NCBI GenBank assembly: GCA_020631735.1
Contig: CM036162.1
Coordinates: 94,908,401 to 94,972,400, forward strand
Length of the DNA stretch: 64,000 nucleotides
From: Saccharum officinarum
Lineage: Eukaryota > Streptophyta > Magnoliopsida > Poales > Poaceae
Reading direction: 5' to 3'
Below the pieces are notes generated by a model that was not told the origin of the DNA, searched no databases, and worked only from the letters and a program-made list of their open reading frames with translations. Both the position numbers and the translations under genes were made by a program. Of the stretch, positions 1 to 9,673 are shown in pieces (the first letter of the stretch is position 1; every line of letters starts with the position of its first letter).

Positions 1-9
1 ATGCATCAA

Positions 10-383
10 TGACTCAAGAAGAAAGGGATGAAAAAAATAAAAAACTTAGGGAAAAGTATCATCAGAAAAAGGATGAAAAAAATGCAAAGCGTCATGAACA
101 ATATCATGGCCTTGTTTAGTTCCCAAATTCACCCCAAATTCCACTATGCAAAAAGAAGATTCCCCATCACATCAAAATGTCGGCACATGCATGGAGTACT
201 AAATGTAGATGAAATCAAAAACTAATTGCACAGTTTTGTTGTACTTTGCGAGATGAACATTTTGATCATAATTAATCAATGTTTGGACAATTATTACCAA
301 ATAAAAACAAAAAATAAACAGTGATTCGGCACAGTGTTTTGTTCACCGAATCGGTGAACTAAACAAGGCCCATGAGAAAAAAG
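10..383 (+). pseudogene. Helitron Rep N-terminal exon, split by a MITE
   Basis: From the ATG at 10 the frame reads a lysine/glutamate-rich basic segment (starts MTQEERDEKNKKLREKYH), typical of plant Helitron protein N-termini. At 105 a MITE interrupts it. When the MITE and one CAT target-site copy are removed, the frame continues as HEKKG and reaches a good donor (AAAAAG|GTAAAG) at 383/384. That donor joins in phase 1 to the exon at 923. The true start may lie upstream of the window. Confidence 0.6.
108..370. mobile_element. 263-bp MITE, PIF/Harbinger (Tourist)-like
   Basis: Terminal inverted repeats GGCCTTGTTTAGTTC (108-122) and GAACTAAACAAGGCC (356-370) match perfectly over 15 bp and are flanked by CAT on both sides (105-107 and 371-373). 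A 3-bp target duplication fits PIF/Harbinger. An internal palindrome (341-359, GTTCACCGA-A-TCGGTGAAC) overlaps the right terminus. There is no coding capacity. The family is inferred from duplication length and termini, since the TSD is not the common TWA. Confidence 0.8.
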
Positions 384-922
384 GTAAAGCTTATTTTGTT
401 TTAGGAATTCAGTATTCTTATTTTGTTTTTAGGAATTTAGTATTGCCGTTTTTTAGTTTATTTAATATATAGTGATGTATATGTTGTACCAGTTGGAGTT
501 GAATCAACCAAGGAAAACATTGATGGCTATGAAGATAATGACTGACTACATCGAGACAACTCATACAGACTTATGGAGATTGATAAAGATAACACATGTA
601 CCAATTTGGTTTTTACTAATACTAATTGTATTTTCCTATGCTTGTATGATGCCGAGGCCAAGGTTAATACCATGTTATTATATATATGTAGATGATTGCT
701 CCAATATATGCATATATCAAAGTGCCATGGTTGACATGACTCATGCATCACCTGATCTAAACCCAGGTACATTGTTTTTTTCATTAATGTTATCTATTTG
801 AGAAGAAAAAAAATAGTGGGTCACCCAATTGTCGTTCATTACAATGTAATAAAGAATTAATGTTCTTGCAATATGTGTCCTTCTGTATTTTATTTGAGAC
901 CGTATTTTTATATTATATATAG
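384..922 (+). other. Intron 1 of the Helitron Rep gene
   Basis: AT-rich stretch between the donor at 384 and the acceptor TATATATAG at 922. ORFs seen here on either strand have no recognisable domain. Phase 1 on both sides supports this intron. Confidence 0.5.
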
Positions 923-2981
923 GTGCTGTAAATGCATCCAGTTCCATCGATAATGTTGTCACGTGTCTAAAAGAGCGTAAGCGTGAGCTAGATAGAGCCC
1001 GAAGGGCTGCAATGTCTCCAGAACAAAGGGCGCTATCAAATAAGAGACGACGTGACTTGTATGCATAGAAAAGTGCTGCAAGAAAACTGCAAATCACTCC
1101 ACAAGAGAAGGAGGTCAAACGAGTGAAACAACAAGAGAACGCGGTGAAACGAAAAGAGAGCAAGAAAACATACAAGAGGATGGTGAGAGAACACCGAGCC
1201 AACAATTTGCATCCGGATTCGATCGCCATGGAGAGCCCTCACTTTAACCCTCAGCTTGTTTTTCCTTCTTCCCCTCAATCGCCTGAAGCGGCTTCAGATG
1301 ATATGGAAATATCTGAATTGACGGAAATGCCTATTTACATCGTGCCATCTCTTGTTCAAAATCTAGAAGTCGAGACCCTAGAATTGGCTGCGGCAACACA
1401 TACCATACATAGGCATCGAGTGACCACTAGAGAGAGAAATACCCTTATGTCTCGTCACAGTCAGGCTTTTGAAGCCATTGGAAGAAGGGCTAGAGGGTGT
1501 GCGGATGGAAAGTGCAATGATTCGAATGACCCGACTCAAGAGAGTGTGGTTTACAACGGTAAGTAGCCTTGATCGCTATATGTTGTCGGTACTTTCACCT
1601 TTGCTCTCATATTCCAAAAACTCATACCTTTTCTTACTACAGATGGTGTCACCCATGAAACTCCAATTCCACCACCTAATAATTGCACAGGTACACAGAC
1701 ACAACCGTCTATAGTTGACGGTACCTCTTCAATGCCTTCAAATGGTGCACAAGTACATATGCTAGACTAGATGGTCGAGGATGGTATTTTCTTTATTATT
1801 AAAGTTATCCCTTTTTGTTTTTTTGGTATGCTGTTATGTTTCTCTCATCATATATGTGGCCGTGTCCCACAGACTATGATGCGGATGTCATATTTGAGGA
1901 GGACGAGGAAGAGGATGAGGCGTACTTTTTCGCCGGACAAGGTACACCGTGCAATACTCAAAACATTCTTTCACAAACTTTCTTTCAATGCATAACACAT
2001 CAATATTTTGTCAGAAGACGAGGATGAGGGATCTGACATCGAGCACACGAATGAGCAAGAGAACAGTGAGCCTGATGTCCCGAATCCATACGACAAGGTT
2101 TACGCTAATGTCCCGTCAGAGTCTCACATGCTACCATCAGTGCCGAACTGCGAGCACTGCGACGCAAAGAAATTCGATGGTGAACCCCCTCGGATTCTGT
2201 TGTAGGGCCAGAAAGATTCATCTTTCAACTCCCGAGACACCACCAGAGCTCATGAGGTTGTGGTCAAGCTCGAACGCTGATGCTAGGCACTTCCGTGCAA
2301 ACATCAGATATTTTAACGGCCACTTTTCTTTCACTTCTCTATACTACCACCTAGATCGTATCACCACTAACATGCGAATCTGCGGTGTCTACACGTTCTG
2401 TGCCCATGGCCAGATTTACCATAACATACGATCATTTGGTCAAGAGGAGGGTATCGAAAAGAGACACCTCGAGCTTTATTTTTATGATGACGACCCGTCC
2501 CTCGAGCATCGGATGAGCAAGTGTCGTGAGCAATGTGCCCAAAAAGATAGAGAAGTTATACAACAATTGGTGGGTATCCTAAAAGGGAATCCCTACCCTC
2601 AGCAACTAAGGAGTATGGGACACGTTGAAAACCTCGAGGATTACCGGGTCAAGTTGAACCTTGACCAACGCCTTGACCAGAGAACATAAAACGTGCTGTT
2701 GACATCAGAGGTGGTCGCTGTCTGGGTTGAGGGGAGTGAGCGTCACGGCCAATTCGAGCATAGTGTACTCTTGCAAGGGAAGGATCGGTCTATACACGAC
2801 ATCCGCTCGTATAATGCATGCTATGACTCACTGTCATACCTGATGTTCTTTCCAAAGGGTGAGCTCGGGTGGCACAATTGCATTCCAAAAGTGGGTGTGA
2901 CTATGACTCAAGTTGAGCGAGCTCGAGCAAACCGCAAAAGGTGTGCCGATAATGCCACAAATGGTGAAGATTATGATGGAG
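923..2981 (+). pseudogene. Helitron RepHel N-terminal exons (decayed)
   Basis: Four exons can be read with matching phase-1 junctions: 923-1558, 1643-1690, 1873-1941 and 2015-2981. They encode a basic region with the MSPEQRA motif, an acidic linker (EEDEEEDEAYFF), then the conserved segment before the Rep domain: YDKVYANVPSESHML, a zinc-finger-like CEHCDAKKF, and RHFRANIRYFNGHFSFTSL. Lesions are an in-frame TAG at 1066, an extra C at about 2186-2191 that shifts the frame between EPP and GFCCR, and a TAA at 2687. The next exon starts at 3068 in the correct phase. Not functional as it stands. Confidence 0.75.
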
Positions 2982-3067
2982 GTAACTTGAACTCTTTTTA
3001 ATAATAATGCAATTATAAACTCTTTCCTGTTAACTCATGATACTAATTCGCTCAATGTGTCCTACAG

Positions 3068-4957
3068 AACCTGTTTCAAATTTATGTGTCTCCGTGCGTG
3101 ACTACTACTGCTACAAGTTCCAGATGCGGCCAGGGATATTTAATCCAATACTCTATGGCCGGCATCTTTTCCAGTAGTTCACCGTCGACACCTACATCAA
3201 GATTGAGAGCTCGCGTTTAGACTACATGAGAAACAATCAGGATACTTTGAGGGCTGACCTGTACCAAGGCCTGGTGGATAGCATGCATTCGGGTGAAGGA
3301 TCTGCTGAGAATGTCAGAAGGCGTACTGTCCTGTCTTCGTCATTCATCGGCGGACCCCGTGATATGAGGCACCGATACATGGATGCAATGGCTCTGGTGC
3401 GAAAGTATGGTAAACCTGATATCTTCCTCACAATGACATGCAACCCTAACTGGGATGAGATCAAGAATGAACTTTATCCAGGCCAAACACCACAGGACCG
3501 CCCAGATCTTGTAACACGAGTCTTTAGAGCAAAGTTAGATGCAATGAGGAAAATGTTGATGGAGAAAGACATACTTGGAAAGGTGAACGCCTACGTATAT
3601 GTAGTGGAGTTCCAGAAGAGGGGCTTGCCGCATGCACACTTCTTGCTGATCATGGAACGGAAGTACAAGCTCACATGTCCCGAGCAATATGACATGATTA
3701 TCAGTGCAGAGCTACCAAACAAGAATAAGTACCCTGAGCTCTACAAGATGGTCACAAAGCATATGATGCATGGTCCCTGTGGGATACTTAATCCATCATG
3801 TCCATGCACGGTGGGCCGCGGGTCATGCAAGAACCGTTACCCGCGCCCATTCTGTGAGGCAACATCACAGGGAAAGGATTCATACCCCATCTATCGGCGA
3901 CGCAATGATGGCCGCATGCTAAAAGTTTGAGGCCATTACCTAGACAATCAATGGGTCGTGCCTTACAACCCTTGCCTGCTACGTACCTTCAACTGCCATA
4001 TTAATGTTGAGGCCTGCGGGAGCATTAAATCAGTGAAGTATCTATTCAAGTACTACAAGGGACATGACAGGGCATCAGTGGTGATGAGGGAGACCGACAA
4101 AGCAGACGAGAAATGGAACATTGATGAGATCAAGCAATATAGAGACGCCCGGTGGGTGACACCTCCAAAAGCACTATGGAGAATATATGGCTTTGATTTG
4201 AGCAAGAATCATCCACCAGTACAATAGCTGCAGCTTCATCTACCTGACATGCACATGGTGTCATTTCATAAACAGGGCAAGGTCGAACGGATCGTTAATA
4301 GGCCAGGTGTAGAAGCTTCAATGCTGAGAGCATACTTCGATGCAAACAGAAATCATGAGGAAGCCCGCGGAATCTTGTATCGGGACTTCCCTAAGCATTT
4401 TACCTGGTAGACCGATGGAAAGTTCTGGCAAAAAAGGAAAAACTCTATTTTCCAAGTTGGAAGAGTTATCTCGGCTCATCCTGCTGAGGGAGAACGCTAC
4501 TTTCTTCGTGTTCTCTTGAACAATGTTGCTGGTGCTACCTCATACGAAGAACTCAAGACGGTTGATGGCGTGCTACTACCTTCATTCCGTGAAGCTGCAG
4601 AAAGGAGGGGTCTAACTGAAGAAGATAATACATTGGATGAATGTCTAACTGAAGCTACTTTATTCCATATGCCTTCCTCTCTGCGAAGGCTATTTGCAAC
4701 AATATTGGTATTTTGCGAGCCGCATGATGTGATGGGGTTGTGGATCAAACACTACGACGCAATGTCAGAGGACTACAGCCGCAATAATCCATCCCCGGAT
4801 CTGGTGCAACAGATGGTTTTGATAGACATTAGAAACATGCTGCAGTCTATGGGGAAGGACATAAGGTCATTTTCTCTTCCAGTTATTGATCAGTCATACG
4901 ACGATGCCAACCATATTCCTCATGAGATATTTGAGGAAGCAGCGTTGAGCAGAATCC
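3068..4957 (+). pseudogene. Helitron Rep (HUH/Y2) endonuclease domain
   Basis: Reads through MTCNPNW and the metal-binding HUH motif GLPHAHFLLIM (about 3622-3654), where His-Ala-His is intact. The two-tyrosine segment VKYLFKYYKG follows (Tyr codons 4039 and 4051). Both catalytic elements of a Rep nuclease that nicks and joins Helitron ends are therefore still present. The linker to the helicase (SLRRLFATILVFCEPHDV) is typical of plant Helitrons. Stops at 3175 (TAG), 3928 (TGA), 4225 (TAG) and 4408 (TAG) break the frame, and a frameshift near 4950 leads into the helicase. Confidence 0.85.
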
Positions 4958-6402
4958 CGACGATGTGCTATTGTGCGATTCACTCAACACCGAGCAAAGG
5001 TTTGTCTACAACGAGATAATGGCCACGGTCTACAGCAAACAAGGCGGGCTGTTCTTTGTGGATGGACCTGGCGAGACAGGAAAAACCTTTTTGTATAGGG
5101 CACTTCTCGCAAAACTACGTAGCCAGGACAAACTTGCCGTGGCTACAACTACATCTGGAGTTGCAGTGGCCATAATGCCAGGCGGGAGGACGGCCCACTC
5201 GCGTTTCAAGATACCTCTAACTCTTCAAGAGGGCGATTGCTGTAGCTTCACAAAACAGAGTGGTACTGCTAAGTTGTTGCAACAAGCAGCTCTCATAATT
5301 TGGGACAAGGCATCTATGACAAAGAGACAACGTGGAAGCACTAGACAACAACCTACGGGATATAATGGGCCGGTCTCACCTACCCTTTGGTGGGAAGACT
5401 GTTGTCCTTGGTGGGGATTTCAGACAAGTCCTCCCTATTGTGCGTAAAGGATCTAGAGCTCAAATTGTCGGTGCTTCTCTGCGAAGGTCATATCTTTGGG
5501 AATCCATGCGCCACCTAAAGCTCGTCCGCAACATGAGGGCTCAGAATGATCCGTGGTTTGCGGATTATCTATTGCGCATTGGTGGTGGAACGGAAGAGGT
5601 TAATGGAGATGACAATGTACGTATTCCAGACGAGATCTGTGTGCCGTACACTGGTGATGCCGAGAAAGATCTTCATACATTGATCGACATCATCTTTCCG
5701 GATCTAAATGCAAACATGTCGGATAAAGACTACATCACTAGAGCGATATTGTCTACACGTAATGATTGGGTGGACATGATTAATATGAAAATGATTGATA
5801 TGTTCCAGGGCGACGAGACGGTGTATCATAGTTTTGACTCCGCGGTAGATGATCCACATAACTACTATCCATCGGAGTTCCTTAACAGTCTAACCCCCAA
5901 CGGGCTGCCTCCACACGTCTTGAAGCTCAAGCTCGGGTGTCCTGTCATATTGCTTAGGAATATTGATCCTGCAAATGGGCTATGCAATGGTACAAAGCTG
6001 GTGGTGCGTGGGTTCCGTAGAAATACAATCGACGCGAAAATCGTGGTGGGGCAGCATGCTGGGAAGCGGGTGTTCCTTTCTCGAATACCGTTGTGCCCAT
6101 CTGATGATGAGATGTTCCCGTTTCAGTTCAAGAGGAAGCAGTTTCCTATAAGGCTGAGCTTTGCCATGACGGTCAACAAGTCACAGGGACAAACTATCCC
6201 GAACATGGGTGTGTACTTGCCCGCACCTGTGTTCTCTCATGGTCAGTTGTATGTTGCGATGTCTAGAGCCACGTCGAGAACCAACATTAAGATCCTTGCC
6301 CTCCCGCCTGATGCAGATGCACAAGAGGAGGAGGCCAAAAAGATGGAGAAGAAAAATGCTAAAAAGAATGCCGGCGGAGAAAAAAAGGAAGAATGTGTCT
6401 AA
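4958..6402 (+). pseudogene. Helitron PIF1-like helicase domain (mutated)
   Basis: SF1B helicase of the PIF1 type, the second half of RepHel. Visible motifs in order: SLNTEQRFVYNEI, Walker A GPGETGKT (5063-5087, usual form GPGGTGKT), motif II IIWDKASM (usual form WDEAPM), GGDFRQVLP, LSFAMTVNKSQGQT and LYVAMSRATS near the C-terminus. The frame changes near 5325 between the Walker B region and the rest. The helicase-II glutamate is replaced by lysine, so ATP hydrolysis would be lost even without the frameshifts. The C-terminal half is an open 356-codon frame ending at 6402 with a Lys/Glu-rich tail. Confidence 0.88.
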
Positions 6403-7335
6403 AAATAAGGATAAGAATACCCCAATAGTGGATGGAACTTTCACGAAGAATATTGTATTTAAGGAGGTTCTAACGCCATAGCGAGGTACCAAAGCATTAC
6501 TAACGCATACAATGCATTTTTTCATTCAATTTATATTGCAAAAATAAGATCTCACTAATGCCATATTTGTTGTTGTTCGTAGGTATTTCTAAATGGTTTA
6601 TTTATCAGACTCTACATGGAGATGTTGTATATACACTTGTGTGATGGCATAATGAAAAGTAAACATGTGTTATATTATTGTTAAAAAAATGATACGAGTG
6701 TTTTGTTCTTGACTATTACACATGTATGTTCTCAAAACCATGAGTTTTTTTTCGACTTTCCCCTCTACACGTGTAACTTGCGTTCCCGTTGCAACGCACG
6801 TGCATCAACCGAATTACCACCTGCATAATTACAAACAAAAATTAATTGAATAAAACTGAAGCAAGTTAGCAATAATTATGAACATTAATGCTAAACAACA
6901 TTGTACCAGTAACCGTGGGATGGTATACTAGCACATGTGATTTTTTTTGGTAATCCCACGTACCCACCTTCCTGTCATCCGTACAAAAAAAATCGACGGT
7001 CCCAGAGTCTCCTACCCCATGCAATCCCACGTACCCACCTCTTCCTATATGCTACCTATATCAGTATTGTTTGTAGGTCAACTCAAACATATATGCTACC
7101 TGTGCACTCGCTCGCATCATGCTGCATTTATATTTGTACATTACTAAAGGCATCCTTTTAATAGAGTTATATATAGTGTACAAAATAAGTTCTCAGATAA
7201 TAGGAACCACCTCGAAATATAAGCGTAACACTAACACACCCACATACTTTGAAGAAATGTCAACCAAGATATAAAACAAATTATATACACTATGCCAAGT
7301 CATACTAATCCTGACTCTCGGTATCTTTTTTTCAG
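6403..7335. other. Helitron non-coding segment after the helicase
   Basis: AT-rich, with no convincing coding potential. It contains a degenerate Helitron 3'-end-like sequence at 6785-6804 (separate entry). Around 6951-7045 the phrase ATCCCACGTACCCACCT occurs twice, an imperfect local duplication. Confidence 0.5.
6785..6804 (+). other. Degenerate internal Helitron 3' hairpin signal
   Basis: CCCGTTGCAACGCACGTGCA closely matches the genuine terminal segment at 8343-8362 (CCCGTAGCAACGCATGGGCA). Its right arm is altered (ACGTG instead of ACGGG or ATGGG) and no CTRR follows within the next dozen bases. It lies about 380 bp after the helicase stop, where the end of the original element would be expected. 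It looks like a decayed or bypassed terminator. Confidence 0.55.
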
Positions 7336-8185
7336 AAAATGTGTGCTTTTACAAAGATGCCAGAATTTCGTAAAAGATGTAAAACGTCAGAAATGGCTGT
7401 TGCGATTGGTGTATGTGAGGATATGGAATATAACTTATCACAATGCAGATACGTGAGTCGCTTGCATAAAATTATATTACTTGTTTCCTATATATTATTC
7501 TAATGACTACCATGTTTGCAATTTCTTTTGCTATGGCTATATGTTCGAAAGTACATGCTTTATGTTTTCGATCAACGGGAAAAGATGCTTATCATGATTG
7601 ACCCTAGACCTGTTGAAGAGTGGTGTAAAGATACACCAGCGCTGATGTATGCAAAGTACACTCTTGGGTTTAGCTTCAACTACACACTCATAGTGAATAA
7701 ACATATTCCTGGATGGGATGAGGATGTCTTCAAATGGAAGTTCAAACGGGTAGAAAACATCGCAGAGGACAAAGACGGGTAACTAACTCAAAGTCACCGT
7801 TGCTTACAATAATAATACCTTTGTGATATAACTATTTCTATCTATTGCTAATCGTGAATCTCGCTACAGACATTTAAGTGGATACCTTATCCTACAGCAC
7901 ATGTCTGCGTGGAATAGACCAAAAGCCACACAAATTTATACCGTGAGTATAACACTTTCTTTTAAGTTTTTGTGGAAATTTCTTTTAACGGACGCAGTAT
8001 TACCCATGTGATAGCACTAATACTTACATATATATATATACCCAAATGTGTGATAGGATGGTACGGAGATGTGGCGGAACTTATTTGTGGATTTATTGGC
8101 GCATGAGAGAAATGAGTATCAGAGATTTCTTCCTGCTGATATTAAACATTATCTTAGCCACATCACGGAAAGATCTATAAAATAG
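7336..8185 (+). CDS. ULP1-like cysteine protease C-terminal fragment, 4 exons
   Basis: Four exons, 7336-7452, 7552-7778, 7870-7942 and 8057-8185, join with GT-AG boundaries and matching phases, and stay open to a TAG at 8183. The product contains YMLYVFDQREKMLIMIDPRP, then NKHIPGWDEDVFKWKF, then HLSGYLILQHMSAWN, and ends LPADIKHYLSHITERSIK. This pattern resembles the C-terminal half of the large grass family annotated as ULP1/SUMO-protease-like. The usual His-Trp before YxxVFD is missing and the catalytic Cys position reads Ser-Gly, so protease activity is unlikely. The N-terminal part is absent. It lies inside the Helitron, downstream of the helicase, and may be a captured host fragment. The family call is from memory. 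Confidence 0.5.
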
Positions 8186-8342
8186 AGTTTGTGAGCCTAC
8201 GACGCCGCACTCTCCATGACTGTTTTCATTTTCACTAACTTTGTTTTTTTAGATAATGACACTTTAATGTTGATATTTAAGTTTTACCGTGTTATTATCT
8301 TATTGTGCGATTCCTGTATTTTAAATATAAAATGTTAGCTAT

Positions 8343-8372
8343 CCCGTAGCAACGCATGGGCACGCTACCTAG
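8343..8372 (+). other. Helitron 3' terminus (hairpin + CTAG)
   Basis: CCCGT (8343-8347) pairs with ATGGG (8356-8360, one G-T wobble) around the loop AGCAACGC. CTAG ends the element at 8372 and is followed by T. This is the standard plant Helitron terminator. Confidence 0.85.
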
Positions 8373-8384
8373 TTCTAAAAAAAA

Positions 8385-9175
8385 GTTCTAACAATACGCC
8401 ACGGGTGTCCATCCCGGTCCGGACGGACCGCTCCGCGCACCGCGCCGTTGCTCGCTCCCGGTTGTGCCGCTCGCCTCGCGCACCCCACACCCCGCCTGCC
8501 CATGCCATTGCTCGCTCCCACCCGCGCAGATTCGCCCTGGATGTTGCGCGCCCCGCCTGTCGTGGCCGTCTCGCAGGACCGCCTCCACTGTGCCAGTTCG
8601 CCGCGCTGTCCGCTCATGTTGCACTGAAAGCGTACGTTGCTTGTGTGTAAGTGTTTCAGATGTTTCATAGGTATGTTGCAAGTGTTTTATATGGATATTG
8701 CATATGTTGCAATGGCTATACACATATGTTTCAAAAGTTCGTTCAAAATATTTCATTAGTTTCAGACATATGTTGCAAGCATTTTATCTAAATGTTGCAG
8801 ATGCATGTTTTGAATGTTTCATTTGTTTCACACGTATGTTGCAATTCTTTGCAAAAGTAGATCTTGATGTAGACGTGGAGGAAGCCCAAGCCCTCGGTGG
8901 TCCAGCTGCTACGGCTCCCCTAGTGTGGCAAAGATAGAGGCCATGGACATGTGAATGGTGGGCACAGGATGCCGCAATGGATGGGATGGGACGCGAGGCA
9001 AGGGAGCTGCGTGCATCAGGTGCAGGCATGGGAGCTCTGTCGGATAGACACTGCCTCTAGAGCAAGATGGGCACGGGGCGAAGGGAGCTGCGTGCGTTGA
9101 ACACCGGCGCGGAGGCAGCGTCCAGACAGACTCTGCATCGGGACGTTCGGACGCTAGTCGCTCCGCTTTCCCAAA
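8385..9175. repeat. Dispersed repeat copy 1 (GC-rich head, TGTTGCA/TGTTTCA tail)
   Basis: Starts with a C/G-rich block, then 8610-8850 is dense in TGTTGCA, TGTTTCA and related words in irregular phase. It ends with GGACGTTCGGACGCTAG (about 9143-9159). The second copy at 15560-16245 has the same words and a matching end. ORFs in it are compositional. The class is unknown and no target duplication was identified. Confidence 0.55.
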
Positions 9176-9673
9176 CTAAGATATCAGGATTTTTACTTGT
9201 CCATCTGTAGTTCAGTATGTTCAGTATGTATATAGCTGTAGCATATTACAGTTTTCAGTCAGACAAAAACAGAAAATTTCATTATCCCAACAGCTAAACC
9301 AGCCAGGCATTCGGGATGAAAGCTAGCTTCGGAAACTTAAAATGGGCAATCACGCGAATAAGAAAGGGTGATTTGCTGTAAATGTGCAATCCTTATGGCT
9401 TATCTCTTCTCTCCATTTCCTGAGCTCTCTTTGTGTGATCACTGATCAGGTCCAGCATCAGGCATTCAGGCATACCTTAAACTGAAAAGATGAAAGCTGT
9501 TCAACGCGGAGAGAATAGAGGAGAAAATAGAGTCGAAAGCTTCTGGGTTCTCTGCCAAATGGGGGAAACGTACCTCCTCCTAGTTCTCTGCCAAACAACT
9601 TCAACAAAATTAAGCCATTGGCCCATCAGACTACCGGGGAAAACATGTGTAGTGTAAACAGGATCAGCTGACT
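9176..9673. other. 3' flank/UTR of the minus-strand gene
   Basis: No ORF or repeat recognised. It lies directly downstream of the stop codon of the minus-strand gene and probably includes its 3' UTR. Confidence 0.35.

Larger units (their letters stand above)
1..8372 (+). mobile_element. Helitron, 5' end outside window, 3' end complete
   Basis: The element encodes a Rep (HUH endonuclease) plus PIF1-type helicase polyprotein, which is diagnostic for autonomous-type Helitrons. It ends with a short hairpin (arms CCCGT and ATGGG) nine bases before CTAG, the expected CTRR end. The base after CTAG is T, as expected for insertion between A and T. The 5' TC end is not in the window. Coding exons are joined by introns that all interrupt codons in phase 1, so the original gene structure can still be read, but stops and frameshifts break it. 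A MITE sits in the first visible exon, and a ULP1-like fragment lies between the helicase and the 3' end. It can no longer move by itself. Confidence 0.85.

Noticed and set aside
741..1229. Long minus-strand ORFs opposite the Helitron N-terminal exons
   Set aside because: They are shadows of the plus-strand basic coding region and have no domain.
8388..8756. Arg/Ala-rich ORFs on both strands in the GC-rich head of the repeat
   Set aside because: Compositional; the same kind of ORF appears in every GC-rich block of the window.
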